This document shows, in pieces, positions 56,672-64,000 of a stretch of DNA of 64,000 bases; position 1 is the first letter of the stretch; each line of letters opens with the position of its first letter. Origin of the DNA: Corynebacterium sp. (GTDB lineage Bacteria; Actinomycetota; Actinomycetes; Mycobacteriales; Mycobacteriaceae); the NCBI RefSeq assembly GCF_022712275.1, contig NZ_JALAGU010000023.1, positions 1-64,000 on the forward strand, in the 5' to 3' direction. The notes under the pieces are model-generated. The model saw only the letters and a list, made by a program, of their open reading frames with translations, was not told the DNA's origin and did not search any database. A program made the position numbers and the translations under genes.

Positions 56672-57759
56672 CTGATACCGCGACGGCCACGGTGTGGCGG
56701 GGCGGCACCCGGTTCGAGCGGGTCAGCGTCCCGTTGCCGACCCCCGGACCAGGTGAGACCCTGGTGCGGGTCCGGGCGGCGACGGTGTGCGGCTCCGACC
56801 GGCACAGCGTCCTCGGCCGACGCCCCGCCGCCTGCCCCTCCGTCCTCGGCCACGAGGGCACCGCGACAGTGGTGGCGACGGACGGCGGGACCACCGTCGA
56901 CGGCACCCCGCTGACCCCCGGTGACCGGGTGGTCTTCGGCGTCACCGCCTCCTGCGGGGAGTGCGCGACCTGCCGCCGGGGCCTCACCGCCAAATGTGAG
57001 CGGGTCCGCAAGGTCGGCCATGAGTCCTTCGACGGCGACTGGCCGCTCTCCGGCACCTGGTCGACCCACCTGCTGCTCCCGGCCGGTCTGGCCGTGGTGA
57101 CCGTGCCGGACGACCTGCCGGACGACCGGGCCGCCACCGCCGGCTGTGCGGTCGCGACAGTCATGGCGATGCTGGAGAAGGCCGGTCCGCTGGCCGGACG
57201 CAGCGTCCTCGTCAACGGTGTCGGCATGCTCGGGATCACGGCGGTGGCCGCCGCCCGGTATGCCGGTGCGGCCGAGGTCATCGCGGTCGACCCGGCGGAC
57301 ACGGCCCGGGAACTGGCCCTCACCGCGGGCGCTGACCGGGCGCTGCGCCCCGGGGAGGACGCCGGTACTTCCACCGGTGCCGCAATCGGTGCCGTGGATG
57401 TCTCCCTGGAACTCTCCGGCGCACCGGCAGGGGTGCGGACCTGCGTCGATGCCCTGGCGACGGGTGGCACCGCCGTGCTGGCCGGCAGCGTGAGCCCGGC
57501 CGGGACGGTGAATCTGGATCCGGAGCGCCTGGTCCGGGGGTGGAACACCGTCACCGGGGTGCACAACTACGAACTCCGGCACCTCGCCCGCGCCGTGGAC
57601 CTGCTGGTGGACCTGGACGCTGCCCCGCACCCGACCCTGCCCTGGGAACGGATGCTCTCAGCACCGCGGCGGCTGGACGGTCTGGACGGGACGGACTCTC
57701 TCGGCGCGGTGTTCACCGGCCCATCCGACGGCACGCTGCGCACCGTGCTGCTGCCCTGA
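56668..57759 (+). CDS. Phosphonate-associated zinc alcohol dehydrogenase (HpnZ-like)
   Basis: 363 residues of the medium-chain dehydrogenase family. The catalytic zinc Cys and His are in TVCGSDRHSV and VLGHEGTATV; the structural zinc set is CGECATCRRGLTAKC. The nucleotide loop is VNGVGMLGITAVAAARYAGA. The gene starts inside the HAD stop (GTGA). The neighbourhood matches the TIGR03366 group of phosphonate-linked dehydrogenases. It might oxidise a hydroxy-phosphonate before C-P cleavage. Confidence 0.85.
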   Translation: MTDTATATVWRGGTRFERVSVPLPTPGPGETLVRVRAATVCGSDRHSVLGRRPAACPSVLGHEGTATVVATDGGTTVDGTPLTPGDRVVFGVTASCGECATCRRGLTAKCERVRKVGHESFDGDWPLSGTWSTHLLLPAGLAVVTVPDDLPDDRAATAGCAVATVMAMLEKAGPLAGRSVLVNGVGMLGITAVAAARYAGAAEVIAVDPADTARELALTAGADRALRPGEDAGTSTGAAIGAVDVSLELSGAPAGVRTCVDALATGGTAVLAGSVSPAGTVNLDPERLVRGWNTVTGVHNYELRHLARAVDLLVDLDAAPHPTLPWERMLSAPRRLDGLDGTDSLGAVFTGPSDGTLRTVLLP

Positions 57760-57800
57760 ACCGGAAAGCAGGGCCACACCCCGGCTGCGTAGACTGCCAC

Positions 57801-58430
57801 TCAGGACGCCAGACCCCCGATGGCCTGGTCGGCAATCTGTTCCGCCAGGTCACGGATCTCCGCGGCGTCCTGGTTCTCGCGGACGCGGAACCACATCGCG
57901 GTGCTGTTGAGGCTGCTCAGCAGGAACCGGGTGGCCAGCCGGGCGTCCCCGTCGCACAGTGATCCGTCCGCCATCCCGTCGGTGACGACGCCACGGAACA
58001 GTCCTTCGTAGCGGGTGCGGACCTCGTTGAGCTCGATGAGAGCCTGACGCTGGTGCTCCTTGAGCGCGGTGGAGCGGCCGGCGATGACGCCCTGGGAGAT
58101 GACGTCGTGGTAGCCGAGATCGGTCATGAGGTTCACCAGGTGCCCGACCGACATGGCGGTGAGCCGGTCCCGTCCGGTGCCGGGCCCCTCGGAAAGCGGC
58201 TGGACGGAGCGGAAGGCCCCGTTCATCCCCGCCTCGTAGACGGCGAGGTAGATGTCGAACTTGGAGCGGAAGCAGTAGTAGATCCGCCCCTTGGTCGCGC
58301 CGATCCGGTCGGCGATATCGTCCACGGTGGTCCGTTCGAACCCCTGGGACTGGAAGACCACGGCCGCGGCGTCGAGGATCTGCGCCCGTGCCGTGTCACG
58401 GACGCCGGGAGTTCCTGCTCCGTCAGCCAT
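57801..58430 (-). CDS. TetR-family regulator of the thiolase operon
   Basis: 209 residues. The helix-turn-helix is ILDAAAVVFQSQGFERTTVD with DIADRIGATKGRIYYCFRSK; the rest is a ligand-binding helical domain. It lies downstream of a thiolase and two SDR genes and has its own leaderless promoter whose -10 box contains the thiolase stop codon. An acyl-CoA effector is likely by context. The 16-bp dyad at 61486 before the operon is its probable site. Confidence 0.85.
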   Translation of the reverse strand: MADGAGTPGVRDTARAQILDAAAVVFQSQGFERTTVDDIADRIGATKGRIYYCFRSKFDIYLAVYEAGMNGAFRSVQPLSEGPGTGRDRLTAMSVGHLVNLMTDLGYHDVISQGVIAGRSTALKEHQRQALIELNEVRTRYEGLFRGVVTDGMADGSLCDGDARLATRFLLSSLNSTAMWFRVRENQDAAEIRDLAEQIADQAIGGLAS

Positions 58431-58443
58431 GGACGGGACTCTA
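58431..58443 (-). promoter_or_regulatory. Leaderless promoter of the TetR gene overlapping the thiolase stop
   Basis: Minus strand TAGAGT (58443-58438), 7 nt, ATG at 58430. The TAG of this hexamer is also the thiolase stop codon. Confidence 0.5.
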
Positions 58444-59631
58444 CAGCTCGAAGAGCCCGGCCGCGCCCATTCCGCCACCGATGCACATGGTGATGACGAC
58501 GTAGCGAGAACCGCGGCGACGCCCCTCCAGAAGGGCGTGACCGACCATGCGGGCGCCGCTCATACCGTAGGGGTGACCGATGGAGATCGCACCGCCGTTG
58601 ACGTTGAACTTCTCCGGGTCGATGCCGAGGGTGTCGCGGCAGTACAGCGTCTGGGAGGCGAAGGCCTCGTTGAGCTCCCACAGGTCGATGTCGTCGATGG
58701 TGAGACCGTGCTGCTCCAGCAGCTTCGGGATGGCGAAGACCGGGCCGATACCCATCTCGTCGGGCTCACAGCCGGCGACGGCGATGCCGCGGTAGGTGCC
58801 CAACGGCTCGAGACCGCGGCGGGCGGCCTCCTCCTTCTCCATGAGGACGACGGCGGCGGCACCGTCGGAGAGCTGCGAGGCGTTACCGGCGGAGATCGTC
58901 GCGGCGTGGCCGTCGGAGTCCGGCAGGACAGCCTTGAGCTTGGCCAGCCCCTCCGCGGTGGTCGAAGGGCGGTTGCCCTCGTCGAGGGTCAGGGTGACCT
59001 TCTGCTCGACCGGCTGACCGTCCTCACCGGCGACAAGCTTGATGGCGGTGAAAGGGACGATTTCGTCGTCGAAGTAACCGGCCTCCTGGGCGGCGGCGGT
59101 ACGACGCTGGGACTCCAGGGCGTAGGCGTCCTGCTGCTCGCGGGTGACGCCGTAGCGCTCGGCGACGATCTCCGCGGTGTTGAGCATCGGCATGTAGATG
59201 TCGTGGCCGTTCTCCCTGAGCCACGGGTCGGCGGCACGGAAGGTGTTCTTGTGCTCGTTCTGCACCAGGGAGATGGACTCCACACCGCCGCCGACGGCGA
59301 TCTGCAGGCCGTCGGTGATGATCTCCTTGGCGGCGGTGGCGATCGCCATGAGTCCGGAGGCGCACTGGCGGTCGACGCTCATGCCCGGCACGGTGACCGG
59401 GAGCCCGGCGCGCAGCGTCGCCTGACGTGCGACGTTCGTGCCGGTGCTGCCCTCCTGCATCGCACAGCCGAGAATGACCTCCTCGACCTCCGCGCCGGAG
59501 ATGCCGGCACGCTCGACCGCGGCGGCGATGGCGTGGGCGGCGAGTTCCTGGCCCTGGGTGTCATTGAAGGCGCCACGGTAGGCGCGGCCGATGGGGGTGC
59601 GGGCGGTGGAGACGATGACTGCTTCGCGCAT
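58441..59631 (-). CDS. Acetyl-CoA acyltransferase (thiolase)
   Basis: 396 residues. The acyl-binding Cys is in [12 protein letters not shown], the catalytic His in [13 protein letters not shown], and the second Cys in [12 protein letters not shown]. Thiolases of this type perform the last step of beta-oxidation, cutting a 3-ketoacyl-CoA. With two SDR enzymes upstream in the same direction it forms a short degradative operon; the acyl chain is not known. Confidence 0.93.
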   Translation of the reverse strand: MREAVIVSTARTPIGRAYRGAFNDTQGQELAAHAIAAAVERAGISGAEVEEVILGCAMQEGSTGTNVARQATLRAGLPVTVPGMSVDRQCASGLMAIATAAKEIITDGLQIAVGGGVESISLVQNEHKNTFRAADPWLRENGHDIYMPMLNTAEIVAERYGVTREQQDAYALESQRRTAAAQEAGYFDDEIVPFTAIKLVAGEDGQPVEQKVTLTLDEGNRPSTTAEGLAKLKAVLPDSDGHAATISAGNASQLSDGAAAVVLMEKEEAARRGLEPLGTYRGIAVAGCEPDEMGIGPVFAIPKLLEQHGLTIDDIDLWELNEAFASQTLYCRDTLGIDPEKFNVNGGAISIGHPYGMSGARMVGHALLEGRRRGSRYVVITMCIGGGMGAAGLFEL

Positions 59632-59665
59632 GGGTGTTCTCTGTTCCTTCTTCTGGTTCTCGCTG

Positions 59666-60490
59666 TTAGTTCTCGTCGTACATGGCGACAGACATGGTCG
59701 AGGTGAGACCGCCGTCGAGGGGGATCGTGGTGCCGGTGATGTAGGAACTGCCCGGGGACAGCAGGAAGGTCACCAGGGAGGTGACGTCCTCGGGCCGGCC
59801 GATGCGTCCCAGCGGGTTGGCTTTGTTGACCTCCTCGCCGCGCCCGTCGAGCACCCAGGCCATCATGCGGGTCGGGAAGGGACCTGGTGCCACGGCGTTG
59901 ACCAGTATTTTCGGGGCCAGGGAGGACGCCATGACCTTTGTGAGGTGATGGACCGCCGCCTTGGACGCCGCGTAGGAGAAGTTGTCGTAGTTCGGGACGG
60001 CGAGGCCGTCGATGGACCCGATGTTGATGATGCGGGCCGGGTCGAGACCGGCGTCCGCCCGGGCGTCCAGCAGCGGACGCAGCAGCTGGGACAACCGGAA
60101 CGGTGCCTTGACGTTCGCGCCGAGGACCTTGTCCCAGGCGTCCGGCGGGAACTCGTCGAAGGACGCACCCCAGGTCGCCCCGGCGTTGTTGACCAGGCCG
60201 TCGAGATGACCACCGAGCCGTTCGGTGTAGCCGCGGACCGCGTCGGCGAGAGTCTGACACCCCTCCTCGGTCGAGATGTCCGCTGCGATGGCGTGGACCT
60301 CGCCGGCGGTATCGAGGGCGGCGAGTTCCTTCCCCACCTCGGCGGCGGCATCGGGTCGCCGGGTCGAGATGAGGACATTCGCGCCGGCCCGGAGCAGGCC
60401 CTCGGCGAGCCAGCGTCCGATGCCGCGGGCACCGCCGGTGATGAGGACGGTGCGCCCGGAGATGTCGAATGCGGAGGGTGTACCGGTCAT
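59666..60490 (-). CDS. SDR-family oxidoreductase
   Basis: 274 residues. NAD(P) loop [22 protein letters not shown] in [12 protein letters not shown], catalytic Ser in INIGSIDG and Tyr/Lys in [13 protein letters not shown]-terminal [12 protein letters not shown] is typical of 3-ketoacyl reductase-like SDRs. The last bases of the upstream SDR gene overlap its start by 4 bp (ATGA), so it is coupled to it. Confidence 0.9.
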   Translation of the reverse strand: MTGTPSAFDISGRTVLITGGARGIGRWLAEGLLRAGANVLISTRRPDAAAEVGKELAALDTAGEVHAIAADISTEEGCQTLADAVRGYTERLGGHLDGLVNNAGATWGASFDEFPPDAWDKVLGANVKAPFRLSQLLRPLLDARADAGLDPARIINIGSIDGLAVPNYDNFSYAASKAAVHHLTKVMASSLAPKILVNAVAPGPFPTRMMAWVLDGRGEEVNKANPLGRIGRPEDVTSLVTFLLSPGSSYITGTTIPLDGGLTSTMSVAMYDEN

Positions 60491-61419
60491 GCGTCCTCCC
60501 CTGCGGCGATGGCGGCACGCACGTAGCGGTCGGTCTGGTCGAAGGCCGATCCGAGGTGGCGGTGCTCGCTGAGATCGGAGATCCGCTCCCAGTTCGCGGC
60601 GATGTCCTCGGCGGTGGCGTCCGCGCCGAGTGCGACGGGGTTGGCCTCGACCATCTGGGAGACGGCGAAGACGCCGGCACCGGCGCCGAGGATGACGCCC
60701 GTGGGCGCGTCCGGGGAGACGAGGAACTCGGCGGCGGGAGCCACGGTCTCCGGGCCGAGGAGCTCGGCGGCGTCCTCGGCGATGAGGCCGTCGGTCATCT
60801 GGGTGGCGGCGGTCGGGGCGAGCGAGTTGACGCGGATGCCCTTCTTCGCGCCTTCGATGGCCAGCACATTCATCAGGCCGACCAGTGCGGACTTCGCCGC
60901 ACCGTAGTTGGCCTGGCCGAAGTTGCCGTAGATGCCGGAGGCGGAGGTGGTCATGAGGATGCGGCCGTAGCCCTGCTCGACCATGTACGGCCAGGCGGCC
61001 TTGGTGCAGTTCACCGAGCCGGTGAGGTGGACGGCGATGACCTTGTCGAAGTCGGCCAGGTCCATCTTCGCGAAGGACTTGTCACGGAGGATGCCGGCGT
61101 TGTTGATGAGGATGTCGATGCGTCCCCAACGGGAGACGGTGTCGTCGATCAGCGCGGCGGCGGCAGCACGGTCGGAGATGTCGGTGGAGTCTGCGACGGC
61201 CTCCCCACCGGCGGCGGTGATCTCGTCGACGACGCCCTGTGCGTTGCCGAGGTCGTTGACGACGATCTTCACACCGCGGGACGCCAGGGCGAGTGCGTGT
61301 GCCCGGCCGAGTCCGCCGCCGGCTCCGGTGATGACCGCGACCTGGCCGGCGACCTGGCCGGCGAACTGTGCGGTGTCTGCGGTGCCTGCGGTGCCTGCGG
61401 TGCCTGCGGTGCCTGCCAT
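60487..61419 (-). CDS. SDR-type hydroxyacyl-CoA dehydrogenase (MFE-2-like) with AGT-repeat N-terminus
   Basis: 310 residues. ITGAGGGLGRAHALALASRG, NNAGILRDKSFAKMDLADFD and YGAAKSALVGLMNVLAIEGA resemble the dehydrogenase part of peroxisomal-type multifunctional enzyme 2, which oxidises 3-hydroxyacyl-CoA. The C-terminal ~50 residues extend beyond a normal SDR core. The N-terminus is an unusual string of AGT units encoded by 9-bp repeats. First gene of the four-gene unit ending with the TetR gene. Confidence 0.88.
   Translation of the reverse strand: MAGTAGTAGTAGTADTAQFAGQVAGQVAVITGAGGGLGRAHALALASRGVKIVVNDLGNAQGVVDEITAAGGEAVADSTDISDRAAAAALIDDTVSRWGRIDILINNAGILRDKSFAKMDLADFDKVIAVHLTGSVNCTKAAWPYMVEQGYGRILMTTSASGIYGNFGQANYGAAKSALVGLMNVLAIEGAKKGIRVNSLAPTAATQMTDGLIAEDAAELLGPETVAPAAEFLVSPDAPTGVILGAGAGVFAVSQMVEANPVALGADATAEDIAANWERISDLSEHRHLGSAFDQTDRYVRAAIAAGEDA
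61372..61416. repeat. 9-bp tandem repeat, five units
   Basis: GGTGCCTGC four times, preceded by one variant GGTGTCTGC, directly after the start codon of the SDR gene. It encodes the repeated Ala-Gly-Thr. In-frame copy changes are possible. Confidence 0.85.
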
Positions 61420-61485
61420 GGTGGGAAGTCCTTTCCTGCGCGACTGCGCGGCTGTGATTCCGGGGTGATCGTGGTTCCTACCAGC

Positions 61486-61501
61486 AATACTTGTGAGTAT
61501 T
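61486..61501. promoter_or_regulatory. Likely TetR operator before the beta-oxidation operon
   Basis: AATACT-TGTG-AGTATT, a perfect 6-bp dyad with a 4-bp centre, 67 bp upstream of the first gene. AT-rich against its surroundings. Confidence 0.5.
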
Positions 61502-61561
61502 ATGTGATATGAATCCTAGTTCAGTCAAGGTGTGGCATGGAGAACTCCGGCCTACGGAGGG

Positions 61562-62944
61562 TCAGTCCGTCAGCGAGTTCCCCACCGGCACCGAGCCACA
61601 GGTGGACGGGGCCGGCTGCCCGGCGAAGCGGGCATTGACCCACGGCACCATCTGTGTGGCCCAGTACGGCCCGGCGTAGGTGTGGCCGATCGGCGGATAC
61701 TCCTCGTACTGCACCGTCGTGCCGACGTCGCAGTAGTACTGCGCCATCGCCCGGGTGTCGCCGAGCAGCATGACGCCGTCACCGTCGCCGAGGGTGGGGT
61801 GCACCGGCGTCTTCTGCTGGTCTGCCCCTCCCCCTGCCTGGGCGATGTACTGCGGGAACGACGGCACCGGTGCCAGACCCATGTTCGACTCGTCGAGGAC
61901 ACGACGCACCGGCGGGACATCGTCCGGGGTGGGATACTCCGGCTTGAAGAGCTCCTCCCACCGCAGGTGGGCGTAGGCGTCCTGCGCATCGTCGATCTTC
62001 ACCCCACGCATCCGCTCGATGACCTCCTTACCCAGGTCGGTGAGGTACGGGCTGAGATCGTCACCGTAGGCGTCCGCCATGCCGGTCAGTGCCATACCGA
62101 CCACGCCGGACCACTTCGCACCCTCACCGGCGTAGGCGAGATTGTGCTCGGGACGCACCATCACCCCACCCTGGGCGACGCCGACGATGTTCTGCGCGAT
62201 ATCGGGGGCGTAGTCGTCGGCGATGATCGCCGACCAGCCGGAACCGATGGAGCCACCGGAGTAACCGGTCAGTGCGGTCGGCGAATCGGCGGCGACCTCC
62301 GCAGCCGGGGTGTCACGGGCGGCGCGCAGGCCGTCGAGGATGATGTGGCCGTACTCTTCACCGACCGCGAAGATGCCGCGTTCGCCCTGGATATCCGGCA
62401 TGACCACGGTGTGCCCGGCAGCAAGCAGCGGGGTGACGAACGCCGCCTCGGCATAGTCGAGCATCCCGGACTGTGCCCCACGGGCCAGGACGCGGGAAGG
62501 CCCGTCCTCGGGATTCATCGAGTCGTAGAAGCTGGCGTACATGACCGTGTCCCCGGTGCGCGGCACCCCGGCGGGCGGCTGGAGGACACTGGTCACCGCC
62601 ACCGTGGGCTCCCCGGTGACGGTCGTGGTGCGGTACTGGATCTGGGTCATGGTGACCGGCGTGCTGCCGAGATTGTTGATCTTAGCGGGGACGCTGCGCT
62701 GCTTCAGCGGCGTCCCCGGTGCCAGGGACGCGAGATCGGTGTCCGTGGTGTCCGGCAGGGCGAAGAACCCGGCGTCCCCGGGGACTGTCGCGATCTCCGT
62801 GGCACCTGCAGTCGCCGCTGTGCCCGCCTCCTCAGCACCGGCGACGGGGGCCGCCACCACCGCCGTTCCCAGGCCGAGAGCCGGGACCAGGAGTGCGGCG
62901 CACGCCCTCCGCCGCAGGGAATGCACCGTGGAATGAGGATTCAT
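61562..62944 (-). CDS. Secreted lipase (LIP family, alpha/beta hydrolase)
   Basis: 460 residues. A signal peptide ends near AGAEEA. The nucleophile elbow is TGYSGGSIGSG, PDIQGERGIF lies before it, and IGHTYAGPY provides the catalytic His near the end. The family includes secretory triacylglycerol lipases of Candida type and actinobacterial mycolate or lipid esterases. Four Cys are absent or few, so disulfides are limited. The ATG at 62944 follows TACAGT by 7 nt. Confidence 0.88.
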   Translation of the reverse strand: MNPHSTVHSLRRRACAALLVPALGLGTAVVAAPVAGAEEAGTAATAGATEIATVPGDAGFFALPDTTDTDLASLAPGTPLKQRSVPAKINNLGSTPVTMTQIQYRTTTVTGEPTVAVTSVLQPPAGVPRTGDTVMYASFYDSMNPEDGPSRVLARGAQSGMLDYAEAAFVTPLLAAGHTVVMPDIQGERGIFAVGEEYGHIILDGLRAARDTPAAEVAADSPTALTGYSGGSIGSGWSAIIADDYAPDIAQNIVGVAQGGVMVRPEHNLAYAGEGAKWSGVVGMALTGMADAYGDDLSPYLTDLGKEVIERMRGVKIDDAQDAYAHLRWEELFKPEYPTPDDVPPVRRVLDESNMGLAPVPSFPQYIAQAGGGADQQKTPVHPTLGDGDGVMLLGDTRAMAQYYCDVGTTVQYEEYPPIGHTYAGPYWATQMVPWVNARFAGQPAPSTCGSVPVGNSLTD

Positions 62945-62957
62945 GACAAGAACTGTA
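62945..62957 (-). promoter_or_regulatory. Leaderless promoter of the lipase gene
   Basis: Minus strand TACAGT (62957-62952), 7 nt, ATG. Confidence 0.5.
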
Positions 62958-62965
62958 TCCCTGTC

Positions 62966-62977
62966 CAACCTAGGTTG
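62966..62977. promoter_or_regulatory. Palindrome upstream of the lipase promoter
   Basis: CAACCTAGGTTG, a perfect 12-bp palindrome 9 bp upstream of the -10 box. It is placed where a repressor would occlude RNA polymerase; the protein is unknown. Confidence 0.4.
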
Positions 62978-63061
62978 CTGCCGGTTCCGGCTTTCCCACT
63001 CTTTCCACCCTCAATTTCCGGATCCGGTCGGCGGTGACCTGTGCCGGGCTGTTGTGCCGGG

Positions 63062-64000
63062 CTACTGCGCGTGGTTCGCGGCGTCCAGCAGCTGCTGCAG
63101 TTGTCCGGTGCTCACCTGTCCCGCGGAGAAGCCGACCAGCCGGTCGAGCGGGATGCTGCCCATCATTACGGCGAGGTCGACACCGAGTGCTTCTCCGCCA
63201 CCCTCATCGCCACCGGTGAGTGCACCCGTGGCGTCGCCCAACGCCTGTGCGACCACCGGGCTCGCCATCGCCTCGCCGAGCGTGGAGTTCAGCGTCAGCG
63301 GGACCCGCACCTCCTCACCCTCCAGTTCCACCTCGGTGGAACCGCGCAGGTCACGACTACTCGCACCGACGGCGACGACGTAGCGTCCCGGTTCCAGCAC
63401 CATCTGTCCGGTGCGGGTGTCGCGGTACTCCAGGTCGCGGCGGTCGATGTGGATCTCCAGCTCGGCACGCTCACCGGGGTCCAGGGTCACCGACCCGAAT
63501 CCGCCGAGGGCCTGCGGGACGCGCTGCACCGTGGACTCCGGCACCGCCACATACGCCTGGACGACCTCGCGGCCACGGCGGGAACCGGTGTTCGTCACTC
63601 CGACGATGACGGTGATGCCCTCGCCGTCGTCGTCAGGCTGGGCGAAGATCCCGTCGTAGGCGAAGGTGGTGTAGCTCAGCCCGTGGCCGAAGGGGAAGGC
63701 GACGGAGAGTTCGCGGGCGTCGTACCAGCGGTAGCCGACGTGCAGTCCCTCGGCGTAGCGGACATGCCCGTGCTCACCCGGGAAGTCCAGGTAGGCGGGG
63801 GTGTCCTGCAGGCGCAGCGGGATGGTCTCGGTGAGCTTGCCCGAGGGGTTGACCCGCCCGGAGAGCACCTCGGCGACCGCCGCACCACCGGCCTGACCGG
63901 AGAGGTTGGCGTCGACGATCGCGCCGGCGTACTTCCGCACCTGACGCAGATCGAGGACGCCACCATGGGACAACACCACCACGACCCGGTCCTGGACCGC
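63062..64000 (-). CDS. GH3-family beta-glucosidase, C-terminal part (runs off window)
   Basis: At least 312 residues; the start is right of the window. The visible part has VVVLSHGGVLDL, the GGAAVAEVLSGRVNPSGKL region of the GH3 C-terminal domain, and YRWYDARELSVAFPFGHGLSY with the FPFGHGLSYT motif. A fibronectin-III-like domain follows (VTNTGSRRGREVVQAYVA). Such enzymes release glucose or related sugars from beta-glycosides. The catalytic Asp lies in the missing N-terminal part. Confidence 0.9.
   Translation of the reverse strand, partial: AVQDRVVVVLSHGGVLDLRQVRKYAGAIVDANLSGQAGGAAVAEVLSGRVNPSGKLTETIPLRLQDTPAYLDFPGEHGHVRYAEGLHVGYRWYDARELSVAFPFGHGLSYTTFAYDGIFAQPDDDGEGITVIVGVTNTGSRRGREVVQAYVAVPESTVQRVPQALGGFGSVTLDPGERAELEIHIDRRDLEYRDTRTGQMVLEPGRYVVAVGASSRDLRGSTEVELEGEEVRVPLTLNSTLGEAMASPVVAQALGDATGALTGGDEGGGEALGVDLAVMMGSIPLDRLVGFSAGQVSTGQLQQLLDAANHAQ

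Noticed and set aside
57801..61419. Assignment of the TetR-thiolase-SDR operon to the KstR2 sterol-ring regulon
   Set aside because: Gene types are similar, but the TetR sequence and the dyad at 61486 do not match KstR2 or its site as I know them.

Overview
The window is a high-GC chromosomal segment from a mycolic-acid-producing actinobacterium, most likely Corynebacterium. It encodes much of the arabinogalactan pathway: AftA, a single Emb arabinosyltransferase, the Wzm/Wzt galactan exporter, GlfT1, DprE1, DprE2 and two GtrA-like proteins. The presence of one emb gene, gltBD in this neighbourhood and many leaderless promoters (a TANNNT box 6-8 nt before the start codon) also fit Corynebacterium. 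No prophage, insertion sequence or CRISPR array was seen.

Layout. Positions 1-540 hold no gene but look like the leader and promoter of a leftward rRNA operon outside the window. Positions 540-1785 hold a decayed ABC transporter ATPase and its YtrA-type GntR repressor. Positions 1906-13909 run rightward: an NYN-domain protein, aftA, emb, an M13 metallopeptidase, a membrane protein coupled to a PrsW-like protease and a small secreted protein. A secreted GH25 muramidase follows. The leftward block 15564-23804 carries a VOC protein, an S4 RNA-binding protein, a LysE exporter and gltBD (glutamate synthase) with a long structured leader. Positions 24204-28940 hold an L,D-transpeptidase, tRNA-Ser(UGA), a quinone oxidoreductase and small unknowns.

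Positions 28947-44332 return to envelope assembly: wzm, wzt, a cyclopropane-fatty-acid-synthase-like methyltransferase, glfT1, two gtrA genes and dprE1-dprE2, with several unknown genes between them. Positions 44920-48722 are a copper-resistance island (His/Met-rich lipoprotein, CopZ, CopA) with two CsoR-like operators but no regulator gene.

The strongest accessory system is a phosphonate-utilisation locus at 50111-57759. A GntR/UTRA regulator is divergent from a phosphonate-associated FAD oxidoreductase, PhnD, PhnC, a fused double PhnE permease, a phosphonatase-like HAD hydrolase and an alcohol dehydrogenase. There is no C-P lyase and no classical PhnW. Three copies of a TGTATNNACA-type dyad lie at its control regions, suggesting one regulon for uptake and stepwise oxidation and cleavage of an aminophosphonate. 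The right end holds a TetR-thiolase-SDR-SDR beta-oxidation-type operon, a secreted lipase and the C-terminal part of a GH3 beta-glucosidase.

Repeat features include a pair of 57-bp imperfect palindromes in opposite orientation, a set of very long intergenic hairpins (three with exactly 17-nt loops), and short tandem repeats that contain stop codons or encode repeated residues. All functional calls come from reading the sequence; no database search was run.
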